64,000 nt of DNA from Cladochytrium replicatum (taxonomy: Eukaryota; Chytridiomycota; Chytridiomycetes; Cladochytriales; Cladochytriaceae): NCBI GenBank assembly GCA_025526935.1, contig JAHLKD010000099.1, positions 1 to 64,000 of the forward strand, written 5' to 3'. The position numbers were made by a program, and so were the translations under genes. Each line of letters starts with the position of its first letter. Position 1 is the stretch's first letter. This document shows, piece after piece, positions 21,856-32,432 of the stretch. The notes beneath the pieces are model-generated. The model saw only the letters and a program-made list of their open reading frames with translations, had not been told where the DNA came from and did no database searches.

Positions 21856-22689
21856 TCAAATCCCTGTGATCTTGCGAAACGATGCGATCCTCCTTCTCAT
21901 CTTCATCTGTATCATATTCGACTTCCACCATTTCCGCACTCGCTGATCCGGATGCGCATTCGCAACCTTGATCGTCCCATCGCTCCACCACAACGGCAGC
22001 CCACTTGTCCTCCACCACTCGAGCACCTTCAAAAGTCCCGCCGCCGTCGCTCCATTGATCGCCCTTTCATCCCATTTCAACTCCAGCCCACTATTTTTCC
22101 ACCACTCAAGAACATCCACATGGTTCTTCCAACTCGCAGCGTTCATAGCAGCTTCGGTCCACTTCATCTCGAATCCGCTCTCTTTCCACCACTCCAGAAC
22201 CATGACATGGCCCCCCGCGCTGGCCCAATCGACCGCCTTTTCGGTCCACTTTACGTTCAGACCGCTCGCTTTCCACCAGTCCAGGACATTGACGTGGCCG
22301 TACAAGCTTGCGTAGTTCATCGCGTCGATGGACCATTCGAGGTTCAGGCCGCTCGCGAACCACCATCGCAGAACATCGACGTGACCGTTGCGACTTGCGA
22401 GGTCCATGGCCGCTGCGGAGTACTGAGCTTGTCGGCCTGAAGCGAGGTAGTCTGAGAGCACTTCTATTTGGCCCTCTGCGCTAGCGCTGTCCATGGAGGG
22501 AAGTCTCATCGCACGAAATACGATTTTCTGGACATGTCGTCGACCTAACACTGTTGCAACTCTGAATGCGAGGCGTGGTTCTCTGGCCCATTTCCCCAGA
22601 AAGATGAGTATCCTGTCAATGATCTCGTATGGCAGCCTCGTTTGACATTGTTCGGGCATGCCGTGTGTGTCGCGAACTGGATCGGACAT
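21856..22689 (-). CDS. F-box-like Trp-Trp ankyrin-like repeat protein E
   Basis: An intact 277-residue intronless frame on the minus strand. The first ATG is at 22689; a second at 22659 (MPEQCQTRLPYEIIDRIL) sits closer to the F-box-like segment and may be used. LPYEIIDRILIFLG is followed by the family linker LAFRVATVLGRRHVQKIVF and seven units, of which four are near-perfect 29-mers with VLEWW or VLDWW and a trailing KW pair. The last unit is degenerate (VRKWWKSN) and the protein ends in a basic tail (KMRRRIASFRKITGI). This is the shortest and cleanest member and useful for defining the repeat register. Confidence 0.87.
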   Translation of the reverse strand: MSDPVRDTHGMPEQCQTRLPYEIIDRILIFLGKWAREPRLAFRVATVLGRRHVQKIVFRAMRLPSMDSASAEGQIEVLSDYLASGRQAQYSAAAMDLASRNGHVDVLRWWFASGLNLEWSIDAMNYASLYGHVNVLDWWKASGLNVKWTEKAVDWASAGGHVMVLEWWKESGFEMKWTEAAMNAASWKNHVDVLEWWKNSGLELKWDERAINGATAAGLLKVLEWWRTSGLPLWWSDGTIKVANAHPDQRVRKWWKSNMIQMKMRRRIASFRKITGI

Positions 22690-22898
22690 CTTTTTCCGAG
22701 GATGAATTTTAACTTAAAAATGAGTGACATCACACATATATATACTAACGGTGTTATTTTTTCTAACTCCCATCTCTAGTATATTTGGCTTTTGCGATCT
22801 TCTCTGAGAGCGATACTCTGTGGTTCAAAGGTCTGATTAGCAAAAGGATATTAAAAATTAGCCAAGTGCAAGCGCAACGCTTATGTCGTAACACCAAA

Positions 22899-23480
22899 TG
22901 GATTCCCCTTCCCATTTGAGCTCACGGACGCAATTCTTGTTGCTCTGGCAAGAAGGAAACCCCAATTTGGCATACAAAATACGCATCCTTGTTCCACTGC
23001 ACTCACGCCTGATGGGCCCATTCCATTGCACATGCACGGAATGGTTGACCTTCTGCAATACCTCAAGGAATCGGGCAAGATAGAAAGAAAATTTGCGAGA
23101 AAAGGATTCGCAATCGTTCCTCTTCGGATGTAACGCTACCATGAACGGCCACATCGATGTTCTAGAATGGTGGAATGGGAGCAAGTTGGCTGTGGTCCAT
23201 CTTGCAGTACACCATCAAGTTTTCACGAAGCAAAATTGAGGTGCTTGAATGGTGGAACCAGAGTGGATCGCTCCGATTGAGTACTGTGAAGACCGCATGT
23301 TGCCTTATGGCGTGAAAGAATGGTTGGAGGCAAACAATCACCTGTTGATATCCTGCGATGTCACCTGTTGATATCCTGCGATATCACCTGTTGATATCCT
23401 GCGATATCACCTGTTGATATCCTGCGATGAGAGCATATGCAGTTTGAGACTTGGAGAAAGGTAAGGAGAGCGAATTATAC
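22899..23480 (+). pseudogene. small decayed F-box/WW-repeat gene
   Basis: Fragments occur in family order but different frames: PFPFELTDAILVALA (F-box-like, ~22905), MHGMVDLLQYLKESGKIERK (~23030-23090), NGHIDVLEWWNGSKL (~23140-23190), then GVKEWLEANNHLLISCD and the C-terminal Cys motif after a 23-bp repeat array. Most of the repeat block is missing. Multiple shifts and an in-frame TGA inside the 23-bp array make it a pseudogene. Confidence 0.75.
23339..23429 (+). repeat. 23-bp tandem repeat, four copies
   Basis: The unit cacctgttgatatcctgcga plus two or three bases recurs at 23339, 23362, 23385 and 23408 (the last 22 bp). It expands the HLLISCD codons of the repeat pseudogene. Three extra copies add 69 nt, so the outer frame is preserved, but an internal TGA appears. 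Confidence 0.95.
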
Positions 23481-23646
23481 AAAAGTTCTCATTGGGAGGG
23501 AGGAACCGAACAAATATGCTTTTGATTGATGTTATCTTTTGCAGTAGTATAATTACCTCCACTTCGTCACATCTCATATCATTGAGTGAGCTGTTAGGGC
23601 TTGAGAAACTTTGCAGAGAACAGTTAAAGAAATAATATTCAGCAAC

Positions 23647-23781
23647 ATGTCTTCCCTCCCTTTCGAACTCATCGAAGCCATTATTCTTCTCCTCGCCATT
23701 ATTCTTCTCCTTGTGGTCTACTGGGCCTCCTTTAATATCACAAAACCTCCACCAGCTTTTTTCGCAAATTTTTCGGGATAG
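23647..23781 (+). pseudogene. F-box-like N-terminal remnant
   Basis: ATG at 23647 opens MSSLPFELIEAIILLLAIIL, clearly the family F-box start, but the frame ends at TAG 23779-23781 after 44 codons and no repeats follow. An 18-bp duplication (gccattattcttctcct twice) lengthens the hydrophobic stretch. Confidence 0.65.
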
Positions 23782-23898
23782 ACAAACGTGCCGACCTTTC
23801 AATTGATTATCAAATAGCTCCAGATCATGTAACATAAAGAAACTTACCGGTCACATAAAAAGGCTAAGCTCCTAAATTTGTTACAGCCACCAAAGATA

Positions 23899-25499
23899 AT
23901 GCCTCAAACCCTCCCACTCGAGCTCATCGACGACATATTGCTGCTCGTTGCAAAATGGGCTGGGAATCCCGGTTTAGCTTACAAAGTAGCAACCTCTCTT
24001 CGCAGAGTGCACGTCAGGTTCGGCATCCTTCACCTTATCCCCATGCGCTCCGTCATCGACGCAACTTCTCGCGGAATGGTGGACCTTTTGCAGTACCACA
24101 AGGATCATGGAGAAATCCGCAAGGATATTGCCATTCTCGCTCAGAACCGCAAAAGCTTGCATTATCACAGGTGTGGTATTCTAAAACTTTCGAGTACTTT
24201 GCTTATTCACCAGAAAGTGATGAATATCACGGAGGTGTGATGTCTGTCGCGAGCGCAAACGGACACGTCGATGTGCTCGATTGGTGGAAAAGCAGCGAGC
24301 TTCCCTTCGAGTGTCACCCAGGATCCGCGATGGACGTGGCATCGCTGAAAGGCCATCTTCCGGTTTTGGATTGGTGGAAATTCCATGCGAAGGACTTTCC
24401 CAGAGGGTTACATGATAATATGCAAGCCATGGAACACGCAAGCAGGATTCAAAATTTTGAAGTACTCGACTGGTGGAAAAACAGCGGTTTAGCGAACTTG
24501 TGCTCGACTTCGAACATCATGTACAATGCATCTGTGAACGGCCACATCGACGTACTGGAATGGTGGAAAAACAGCGGCATCAACTTTAAATCTCACTGGG
24601 ATGAAATGGACTTTGCGAGCAAGCACTGCCGTTTCGAAGTCCTCGAATGGTGGAAGAACAGTGGACTCGGGCGTCATTACACAAAGAACGTTATGAGAAT
24701 TTCGTCGGAGATGGGACATGTTGATGTGCTTGAATGGTGGAAGCGGAGCGGGCTCGAGATCGAAACGACAGGAGACGAAGTCGACGAAGCGAGCAAAAGC
24801 GGGCATGTGAAAGTCCTCGACTGGTGGAAGCAAAGCGGGCTGCCGCTCAAGTACAGCGAGAAGATTATACTGAACGCAATCAATTATGCCCGCGTCGATG
24901 TGCTTGAATGGTGGAAAGCCAGTGGCCTCAAGTTGGAAATCCCTGCACGGGCTATGGACCTTGCAAGCGATTGCGGAAACGTAACGTTTCTCGAATGGTG
25001 GAAGAACAGCGGAAACCTTCTGTCGTGGACAGTCGAATCGATGGACTTCTCAAGCGAAACTGGTAGAATCGGAGTTCTAGAGTGGTGGAAAGGGAGCGGA
25101 CTGACTCTCAAGTATACTTACGCGGCAATCCATCTGGCGACCGCGAATGGTCGTGTGGACAGTCTTGACTGGTGGAAGGAAAGCAAGTTGCCGTTAAAGT
25201 ATGACGAGTGCAGCATCCTTCAGTACATTATCAGGTTCGCTCCTCAGAATCTACATGTTAGGCTTCTCGAATGGTGGAAGAATAGCGGCCATCGAGTCGA
25301 GTGGATTCCCCCGAAAGAATATGAGAAACTGGAGTTGCACGCGGACCTGAAGAGATGGTTGAGCGAAAATAAGCACCTGTTCATCACACGCGAATCGAGC
25401 AAGTGTAGTTTCGAGGTGTGTAGTGGGATCAGAAGAGACAATAGCATTCGAGCCCTTTTGGGGATGGGAAAGCTGGCAAATCATTATGGTTTTGATTAA
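23899..25499 (+). CDS. F-box-like Trp-Trp ankyrin-like repeat protein F
   Basis: ATG at 23899 starts MPQTLPLELIDDILLLVAKW (F-box-like), LAYKVATSLRRVHVRFGIL and GMVDLLQYHKDHGEIRKD. Twelve repeat units run from about 24240 to 25300 in another frame, ending with a C-terminal module (WLSENKHLFITRESSKCSF, then C-x-x-I-R-R-D-N-S-I-R). The two frames join if an intron 24176-24234 (gtattc...cacggag, 59 nt) is removed. Length and AG end match local introns and the join gives C-G-V-M-S-V-A-S-A-N-G-H-V, in register with the repeat. The donor is not ideal, so a genuine frameshift is the alternative. With the intron, the protein is about 513 residues. It is the largest member of the cluster and the only intact one with the C-terminal Cys motif. 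Confidence 0.7.
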
Positions 25500-25849
25500 A
25501 CTTCGATTTTGATGTCAAAACATTGAAAGGAATCATATAAATCCAATAATGACCGTGTTCAAAAACGTTCAGATCCTTGCAAGAAGTATCCAGAAATGTT
25601 CTGTGGATGAACTGATCACGAGAACCGAATGTATCCTTGTGCGCTCGGCAATCAAATCTACGACTTTAAACACATAATTCCGACAGCCCCCCAAAAATAT
25701 CAAAAATATGGTCAATCAGAAACCAACCCAGGTTGAATATCCCTTTCTCTTCGGCCCAATCTGAACATAACCTTACGCTCGTCCTGCCCCAACCCGATTC
25801 CCACAGTCCAAATGTTGATCAACAATGTCCGCCAGAAAATAGAAAATAG
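25500..25849. other. intergenic gap
   Basis: No ORF with a motif. Contains the 3' flank of gene F. Confidence 0.4.
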
Positions 25850-26112
25850 CACACCGCGTCATCATTGCCTTTCGATCACTTCCATCGGTCAACACCGCGT
25901 TCGAAAACTTTAAAGAGAAACTTACGCGTGAGGGTCAGGAAGCGGTCGTTGTTCGTGCAGTAGCGTCGGATCCCGCCTCTCTCGCATCAGTTAAATCGTT
26001 CGCGGAGCATCTAATAGTTTGGTTTACAAATCAAGTCACTTTTATTTGACACAGCTGTGGATAGCTACAACAAGGATCACCAGAAAAAGATGTGGCAGTT
26101 CTCGCAGAATGT
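25850..26112 (+). pseudogene. short-chain dehydrogenase relic 1
   Basis: Forward fragments read RVIIAFRSLPSVNTAFENFK, then EAVVVRAVASDPASLASVKS. After a gap, VDSYNKDHQKKMWQ matches the C-terminus of the better-preserved copy at 28400-29386 (SSVDSYNKEYQRLLW). The central Rossmann and catalytic parts are deleted. Confidence 0.6.
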
Positions 26113-26224
26113 GGTTGTCAAGAAGATGGGCCGTTTCACTTTTGCGCGGTGATATAACGATCTGCTAGTTAGCATGTTTGATGAAATTAAAGAGCTGCAT
26201 TGCAATAGTGTGACATGGACGAAA

Positions 26225-27190
26225 ATTTTCCACGATCCCATAAAAGCATAACAGGTTCAGCTTTCCCGATGTCCACCAGAAAGGTCATTATCAGCCGGTC
26301 ACATGTAGCACTGTGACCTACGCCTCGCAGCCGATCATCGCATCCGATCTCGTGCATTAGTCCAGTCCGCCGTCGAAAAACATTCACAAGACTTTGAAGC
26401 CAGAGGATCGGGATGCATGCGTGGGATACGAAGCTCCGTTGGACCTCTCCTCTCTCGCTTTGGTGAAAGTGTTTGCAAAGCGGGCCATTGATGCTTATCC
26501 TGTGATTGACTCGCTGGTTCTGAACGCTGGAGCCGGAGCGGCTGAGAATCTGGGGAGAACCAAGGGAGAACCAAGGCGGTTTCCAGCAATCGTTTGCGGT
26601 GAATCTGCAGACACGCATACAATTAAGGAATTCGGTTTCTGTTTTTCAGGCCACTTCGATTTGACCAAGCTCCTTCTGGCTAATCTCTTGAAGTTGTCGC
26701 AACCGCGCTTGTTATTCTCTAGGCTCCACAATCCCATAAATGGATTGGGTCCACCATCTGTTTGGACAGAAAGCTCGCCCGCCGATTGGGCAGACGGAGA
26801 GCCGGTGATCATGAACGAGCTCGCTGCGTACTCCTTTTCAAAGCTGTGCAACGTAGTGGTCGCACACGAGCTCCGTGCACCGATGCGCGACTTACGATCC
26901 TCGTCTTTAACCCGGGCTTCTGTCGCACTACAAACTTGTGCCGAAGCTTCAACTGGATACTCCGCAACTTGATCGAGTTTAGTATCACTACGACTCTGCT
27001 TATCAAGGATATGACCGGTGCGACCCCGCAGAGGGAGCTTAGTAGAACCTTTGAATCAGGGAATCTTATGCCGTCCTATGCGGTGGACGAGAAATGGGAT
27101 GGTTCGTTGACGAAGGGAAACCCTGGTCGCTACTGTGCAATCGCGACGGAAGCAGAGTCTTCAGTTGCTATAACGAGGAATACCAAATGA
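26225..27190 (+). pseudogene. short-chain dehydrogenase pseudogene 2
   Basis: From 26394 an open stretch carries the SDR motif DSLVLNAG (the NAG motif), HFDLTKLLL and AAYSFSKLCNVVVAHEL with the catalytic YxxxK (Y-S-F-S-K). The C-terminal half (LIEFSITTTLLIKDM ... AIATEAESS) continues in another frame after about 26900, and the N-terminal nucleotide-binding part is broken by stops. A possible intron near 26600-26648 does not repair all shifts. Fungal retinol-dehydrogenase-like SDRs are the closest family I can name. Confidence 0.65.
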
Positions 27191-27229
27191 AGCTGTGGAG
27201 TTCTCCGTAAAGGCGATTGCTGACACGTG

Positions 27230-28020
27230 AAGAGTTCGGCCTACTAATGTGTCAATTTTCTGTATATTGTTTACGTCCTTAATTAAATATATTATTTGTC
27301 TTAATTACAGAGGATAAATACTTAGTTAACATATATATGTAAACAATAAGTAATTACTAAATGTCTTATTAATTACAGAGGATAAATACTTAGTTAACAT
27401 ATATATGTAAACAATAAGTAATTACTACATAACTAAGATAATTTAACATAGCGATATAACTATTAAGGCAAAAGAAATCCTTAGGATTTACCAGAGGTCA
27501 TAGAGCCTGGGTCCCTCAGAGACTTACCGTTCTATATTTTATGTATATCTTCATAAAATTCTTTTAGAAAGTATCGCTAAATTTTAGAATTGTAGTAATG
27601 TATCCTAATTTCTAATAATATTAATACATAACGCTGTATAATAATAAACATGAATATAGCTTATATGATTAGAAAATTAGCAGAGATAAAATAATATATA
27701 GAGAAAATATCCCAAGCACCAGATAGCATAAGTTGAACACTTGAAGTGCCCTGCGCCTAATATAATATATGGCCTACATATTCAGTGGACTATTATATAC
27801 TTGGCTCTATATTAGCTTTTAGGACTCATTAGGCCCAAACAGTTTATATACCGACGAATAGATCCTATGTTTGGTTATATCTAGCAGTAGATTCTGGCTC
27901 TGTCGTAAACTCTACGCCTGTTGTGAAATTAGTCGTCCGGACCTATTACTTCAAATATGATAAGACTATCAGCCTATCCTGGTTGATACAAAAGCGTAAC
28001 TTCATCCAGAAGCAAAGCTG
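27230..28020. other. AT-rich block between SDR pseudogenes
   Basis: Composition is strikingly AT-rich relative to the flanks, with no ORF. Includes the 65-bp tandem repeat listed separately. Could be a transposon remnant or organelle-like insertion; I cannot tell which. Confidence 0.55.
27297..27427. repeat. ~65-bp tandem duplication
   Basis: tgtcttaattacagaggata... at 27297-27359 is repeated at 27362-27427 with a 3-nt insertion. Confidence 0.9.
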
Positions 28021-28399
28021 ATAAAAAACTTCTTCAGCGAATTCGAAAGGAATCTGATTTGGCTATCCTGGAGGCAAGAGTATGCTGCAGAACATGGTTT
28101 TCAACAATCGTGGCAATCGCGGACGCTGACGTGTTTGTCTCCGAGTCGAAGTGGAGTTTGCCTCCCCCAATAGCATCTATAACCTGTGTTTCCGATCCGA
28201 GAGTGGGCAAACAGTCGTCGAGATGGTTTCTATGTATTACCTTCATGTCGGAGAACGGAAATCTTCGAGATTCTGGAATAGCTTCCCACACTTTCAAACC
28301 TGCCAGACGCTATCAGCAATTGTTCAGCGATTGCACACGACAACTACCAGCAAGAAACTCCATCGAAGCGGGCGTAATAGATGAAACACGGTTTGAAAA

Positions 28400-29386
28400 T
28401 ACTTTGGGCTGAAGGTCAACTGGCCTGAAAAGATCACCCGCCTCAAGCAGGCGGCAAACGGAACTCTGCGCATTGCGAAGGAGCATGCCGCGACACATCG
28501 CATCGTCATCGCATCCAGACGACTTGCCGGTGTTAACTCCGCCGTCGAAAGCATTCAGAAGCTTCTGAAAAAACATGAGAAAGGCGCGGTCGTTGCATGT
28601 GGTGTTCCACTTGATCTCAACTCATTGGAATCTGCGAAATCATTCGCAGTGTGTGCTTCCAAGGAATACCCTACTCTCTATGCTCTAGTGCTGAACGCTG
28701 GAACAGTTCCACCTTCCATTGTATTATCCAAGGATGGCTTGGAGAGTACCTTTGCCGTTAACCACGTAGGTTCGATGGGCCGCAGATTCTATTTTCCGAT
28801 CGCTTAGTTACTTTTTAGGCCATTTCTCTCACCCAACTCCTTCTGCACAACATCTTAGGTTCAACTCAAACTCGCGTGATCGTCATCTCTTCTGGAATGC
28901 ACAATCCAATAATTCAACGTACAACAACGGACCTACTCCAAAATGGACGACTCAGTCACCTTCAGACTGGGCTTACGGTGGTCCCTCGGTGTACGGGCCC
29001 CTCTTCGCGTGCCCCTAATCCTGCAACGTGCTTTTGCGCACGAGCTTCATGCGCGCGTGGCAGACCCTCGACTTACGATCCTTGTGTTCCATCCCGGCTT
29101 CTGCCAAACGACAGGATTGCGCAGAGGGATCACATGGGGCTTCCGCAGCATAGTCGAGAATGGGATCAAGGCATTCCTTTGGATTAAGGATGTGAACAAA
29201 ATTCACCCGCACGTACAGTTGATCACGGCTGAAGAATCTGGGGGTATGTTGGCGTCTTTTGTGGTAGATGACAAGTTAGTTAGCTCAGACGTTTCGCCTA
29301 CCCCATTTCGGTACTTTTCGATTGCAACAGAAACGGAATCCTCTGTGGATAGTTACAACAAGGAGTATCAGAGGCTATTGTGGTAG
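28400..29386 (+). pseudogene. short-chain dehydrogenase pseudogene 3
   Basis: The forward frames give RIVIASRRLAGVNSAVESIQ, CGVPLDLNSLESAKSFAV, YALVLNAGTVPPS (NAG motif), LESTFAVNH, and after a plausible 53-nt intron AISLTQLLLHNILGSTQTRV. The C-terminal half (AHELHARVADPRLTILVFHP ... SSVDSYNKEYQRLLW) is open. A frameshift lies near 28950, and at about 29005-29020 the expected Y-S-K-L active-site segment is not preserved in any frame (one frame reads C-P-stop). It is therefore a pseudogene although the longest of the three copies. Confidence 0.65.
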
Positions 29387-29600
29387 TTCTCGGAGAAGTA
29401 AGAAAATGGGAAGCCTTGTTTGTGATTCTGAATGATATTTTACTGTCTTATAACTTTTTGGGTCCACCTGTCATTTATGCACATCAAACGAAATTGAAAG
29501 ATGATTTGTATCCAAAGAGTCAGCTATGTTTGAACTTATCAGCTCATCAAAGATTCGTCCAAAATAGAGTCCTTTGACATAAAAATATCAAACTGTCAGC

Positions 29601-29944
29601 TTAACATCCTTTGACAATGATTTCAAAAACGCCCGTCAGCCTCCCCGGCTGTTTTCCATAGTCCCAAATTCCCACGAACAGCATCGCCTCGGTCGGAACC
29701 TTGTTCCCGTTAGTCTCCAAAAGGTGCCCGATCCTCGCCCCAGCCTCGTTGTACAAGTTGAACTCGAGGGTCCGCTTGCCGTTGTCGAGTATGATCTTGT
29801 ACGTGTAAGCCTGAGTCGGCGCGTCTCCAAATGTTGTAGTCTGTATTATCTCGATGGTGTGCGTCCACGGTTAAAAATGCCGTAGGTGGCGGCGTTGCGA
29901 CCTCCATAGTACTCCCAGATGTCGGCCTCGTCCTTGGTCCCACC
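29601..29944 (-). pseudogene. glucanase/ConA-like lectin-fold fragment (tentative)
   Basis: Minus strand: TKDEADIWEYYGGRNAATYG, then after a one-base shift TIEIIQTTTFGDAPTQAYTY, LEFNLYNEAG and MLFVGIWDYGKQPGRLTGVF to TAA at 29601-29603. The D-I-W-E-Y-Y-G pattern followed by strands resembles the core of GH16-type glucanases, but the catalytic ExDxxE motif is not intact. It is a fragment with one frameshift and no start codon. The family assignment is weak. Confidence 0.4.
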
Positions 29945-30131
29945 CGCCCTTTAATTTGTAATCAAGCAAAACAGCTTGTGCAAAATCAGTTTTGACGCTG
30001 CCCCCATGTTGCTGAGGATAAAACGCTATTTTATCCTGGCATTTTCAATAATGAAAAGTGAACCAGATATTGTGTGCTGGTGTCACCAAGTCTGCGGCAC
30101 ACGTTGTTCAATTGTATACCAGATCACAAAA

Positions 30132-31617
30132 ATGTCTCTTGTCTGGTCGATCGTTGCTGTCAGCTTTGCCGTCCCAGTTCTGGTTATTGCCCTCATTCGC
30201 GCGCTCTTCCTCGTTTCTGAATCGCTGTACCCTGTTCCGCCGGTTCCAAACGATTCCCCGACTGACAAGGGATGCCGAGCCGCCCTTATTCCCGTGATTC
30301 CAGAAGATACCGACATTGTGCAGAACGGTCAGCAAACGACCTACGCGGTCATAGGCGGAGGGGGTTTCTTAGGCGCTTTTGTGGTGTATCGACTGCTCAG
30401 GACCCGCAAAGTGGCGAAGGTTTATGTGTTCGATCTCGCTCTCGGGAGCAATGCATGGCTATTCGAAGGACGCGAGGAGGTGGAGTTTGTCAAGATGGAT
30501 ATCACTAAACGAGAAGAAGTGGAGGCGGTACTTGCAAAGAGTGGTGCGGAAGTTGTGTTCATGACAGCTGCGCTTATAAGGTGAGCGACAACAGGGGATG
30601 CTGAGGATCAAGATCTAACTTTAGCTATTCTCAGAGGGCAAGACTTTCTCCCTAAAGATTATGACCGAAGCTATCGAGTAAATGTACTGGGTACAGAGAA
30701 TGTTCTCCGCGCCTGTGAAGCCGCTCCAACCACAAAGTATCTGGGTAATTGCAATTAGCCTGGCACAATGATCTTTAAAAAACTAAATTTTGAACGGCAG
30801 TCTATACCTCTAGCGTGGCAGTTTGCCTTGGTTGGGATACCTTCAAACACAAAAAGTTCTGGGATGCGGATGAAGGGACCCCGTACTCCAACCAGCATTT
30901 CGGGCACTACGGTAAAACAAAACGATTGGCCGAGGAAATGGTTTTGAGCTGGAACGGACGAGGATTCAAGTGTGTTGCGCTTCGACCGGGGTAAGTCGTT
31001 ACCGGACGCTGTCTCGCATGAAAGAGTGTGAACATGTGAAATCAGGGGCATATACGGGTACGGCGACAAATTCCTCTTTGGGCGACTTGAGCACAGTAGC
31101 GTTGCTGGAGAGTATCCGTTCAACTGGGATTACGTCGAGAATGTGGCTCAATCGCTGATCTCATCAGCCGATGCATTGAAAACCAATCCCGACAATGTTG
31201 AAGGTCGTCCCTTTTTCGTTCACGATGGTTTGATTCAGAGTCATCTTGAATTAGTGAGAGGGTACAAGGTACGGCAGGAATAATGGATTGTGTTTACTGG
31301 CTTATGCAATTGTACTCCTTTGCTAGAGACTGAGACCAGAGATGGTCCCTGGGACTCCGCAACCGTTGCCCAAGATCGTACATTTTGGGGTCTCTGTGGT
31401 CGGCGATTTACTGCATCGCGTTGGATCAACCCTTCTGGAAGACATCACGATATCCACTTACAACACCGGTGCAAAATCCATGACCTTTTCTAATGAAGCT
31501 GCGACCAATGCTTTCGGGGACTGGAGGCGGTGGACTCCGCAGGAATCAATTGGACGAAGCATGTTTCTATGGGATCTGCACCAGAGCAAGCTTGATAGTT
31601 CAAAGAAGTCAAATTGA
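30132..31617 (+). CDS. 3beta-HSD / sterol-4alpha-carboxylate 3-dehydrogenase-like (ERG26 type)
   Basis: Exons 30132-30580, 30635-30744, 30801-30990, 31046-31268 and 31327-31617 (GT-AG introns of 54-58 nt) give 420 residues. An N-terminal membrane anchor (WSIVAVSFAVPVLVIALIRA, residues 5-24) precedes an extended SDR Rossmann fold. It has a Gly-rich loop GGGGFLG (residues 75-81), YTSSVAV (188-194) and the catalytic HYGKTK (Tyr223, Lys227), then ALRPGGIYGYGD. This matches the 3beta-hydroxysteroid dehydrogenase/isomerase family. In fungi the best-known member decarboxylates C4 sterols in ergosterol synthesis at the ER. The glycine loop has GGGG instead of the usual TGxxG, worth noting but compatible. 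No sterol gene neighbours are present, so substrate is inferred only from family. Confidence 0.85.
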
Positions 31618-31625
31618 ATAGTGGA

Positions 31626-32432
31626 TCATCTGAAAACGTTGTCGATAAATAATCTATGTATTAACTTTGTAACAGTATCGTCCATCGGGTGAAAAATCTT
31701 GGAGACAAGGGTGATCAATGGGTCGAAGCTTGGGCATGTGTTCAGCACGTCACCGCTGCTTAAAGACAAAAACGGCCGCCGCTCATTCTTCAGTCGGCTA
31801 AACGGGCAAAGGCAAAAGACACCCATGACAACCGAGACAGTTGTAAACGCGACATCGAAGAGCGGGGTTCGACTCGACCAGCTATTTCTCCACCTGGAGC
31901 AGTGCCATTCTGTGATCTGCTTCTGCGAACCCACTCCAGAAATCGCTTGTGGTCAAGCTGGTCTGGAAGCATCTCAAAAGGTGACGCTTGCGATCGGCGA
32001 CAGGCGAACGACTTGTCGATGATGCGGCAGATATCAGCTTGGGATCATGGGATGGCAAGGTGCGCAGGTGGTCTGACGAGTAATTATGCGTTCATGGAGT
32101 TTCAGTTCTTGAGACAGCTGCGGAGCGTGCATGGACATGAAAGCTATGCGAGGATGAGCAGGTTGATTTTGAATTCTTTTTATAAGAACTTGGCGGATAT
32201 CACTGTGCAGTAGTGGTTTGGGTTTGGGTATGGTTGGAGTGGACAGGTGAGTTACATTGAGAGACTGAGCCTCTCTGGCCTCAAAGGCAATTTGCATCAT
32301 CTTTTCACGGCGTACAAGGACATATTCTTCCCCGCGTTCAATGTGGCATACACCTCCATCCCACCACCAGTGTCGGCCATCTTTGAGCAAGACCTCCCTG
32401 AACTAGCTATCGCAAGCACCCGGAACTGTATC
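31626..32432 (-). other. unrecognised coding-like minus-strand segment abutting the retrotransposon
   Basis: Reading leftward from the retrotransposon edge, the minus strand gives VLLKDGRHWWWDGGVCHIER, REKMMQIAFEAREAQSLN, LHSDIRQVLIKRIQNQPAHP, ADICRIIDKSFACRRSQASP, LPDQLDHKRFLEWVRRSRS and finally TPLFDVAFTTVSVVMGVFCL with a membrane-like stretch. These lie in shifting frames, compatible with introns or decay. I do not recognise the family. Its upstream end coincides with the element boundary, so the retrotransposon may have broken it. Confidence 0.35.

Noticed and set aside
23339-23429. CRISPR-like direct repeats
   Set aside because: Four contiguous units without spacers in a eukaryotic genome; a simple tandem duplication.
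28034-28297. 87-codon minus-strand ORF
   Set aside because: No homology recognised and no splice partners; lies next to decayed SDR sequence.
31699-32022. 107-codon plus-strand ORF after the ERG26-like gene
   Set aside because: The minus strand has more natural protein-like composition in the same span; no plus-strand motif.
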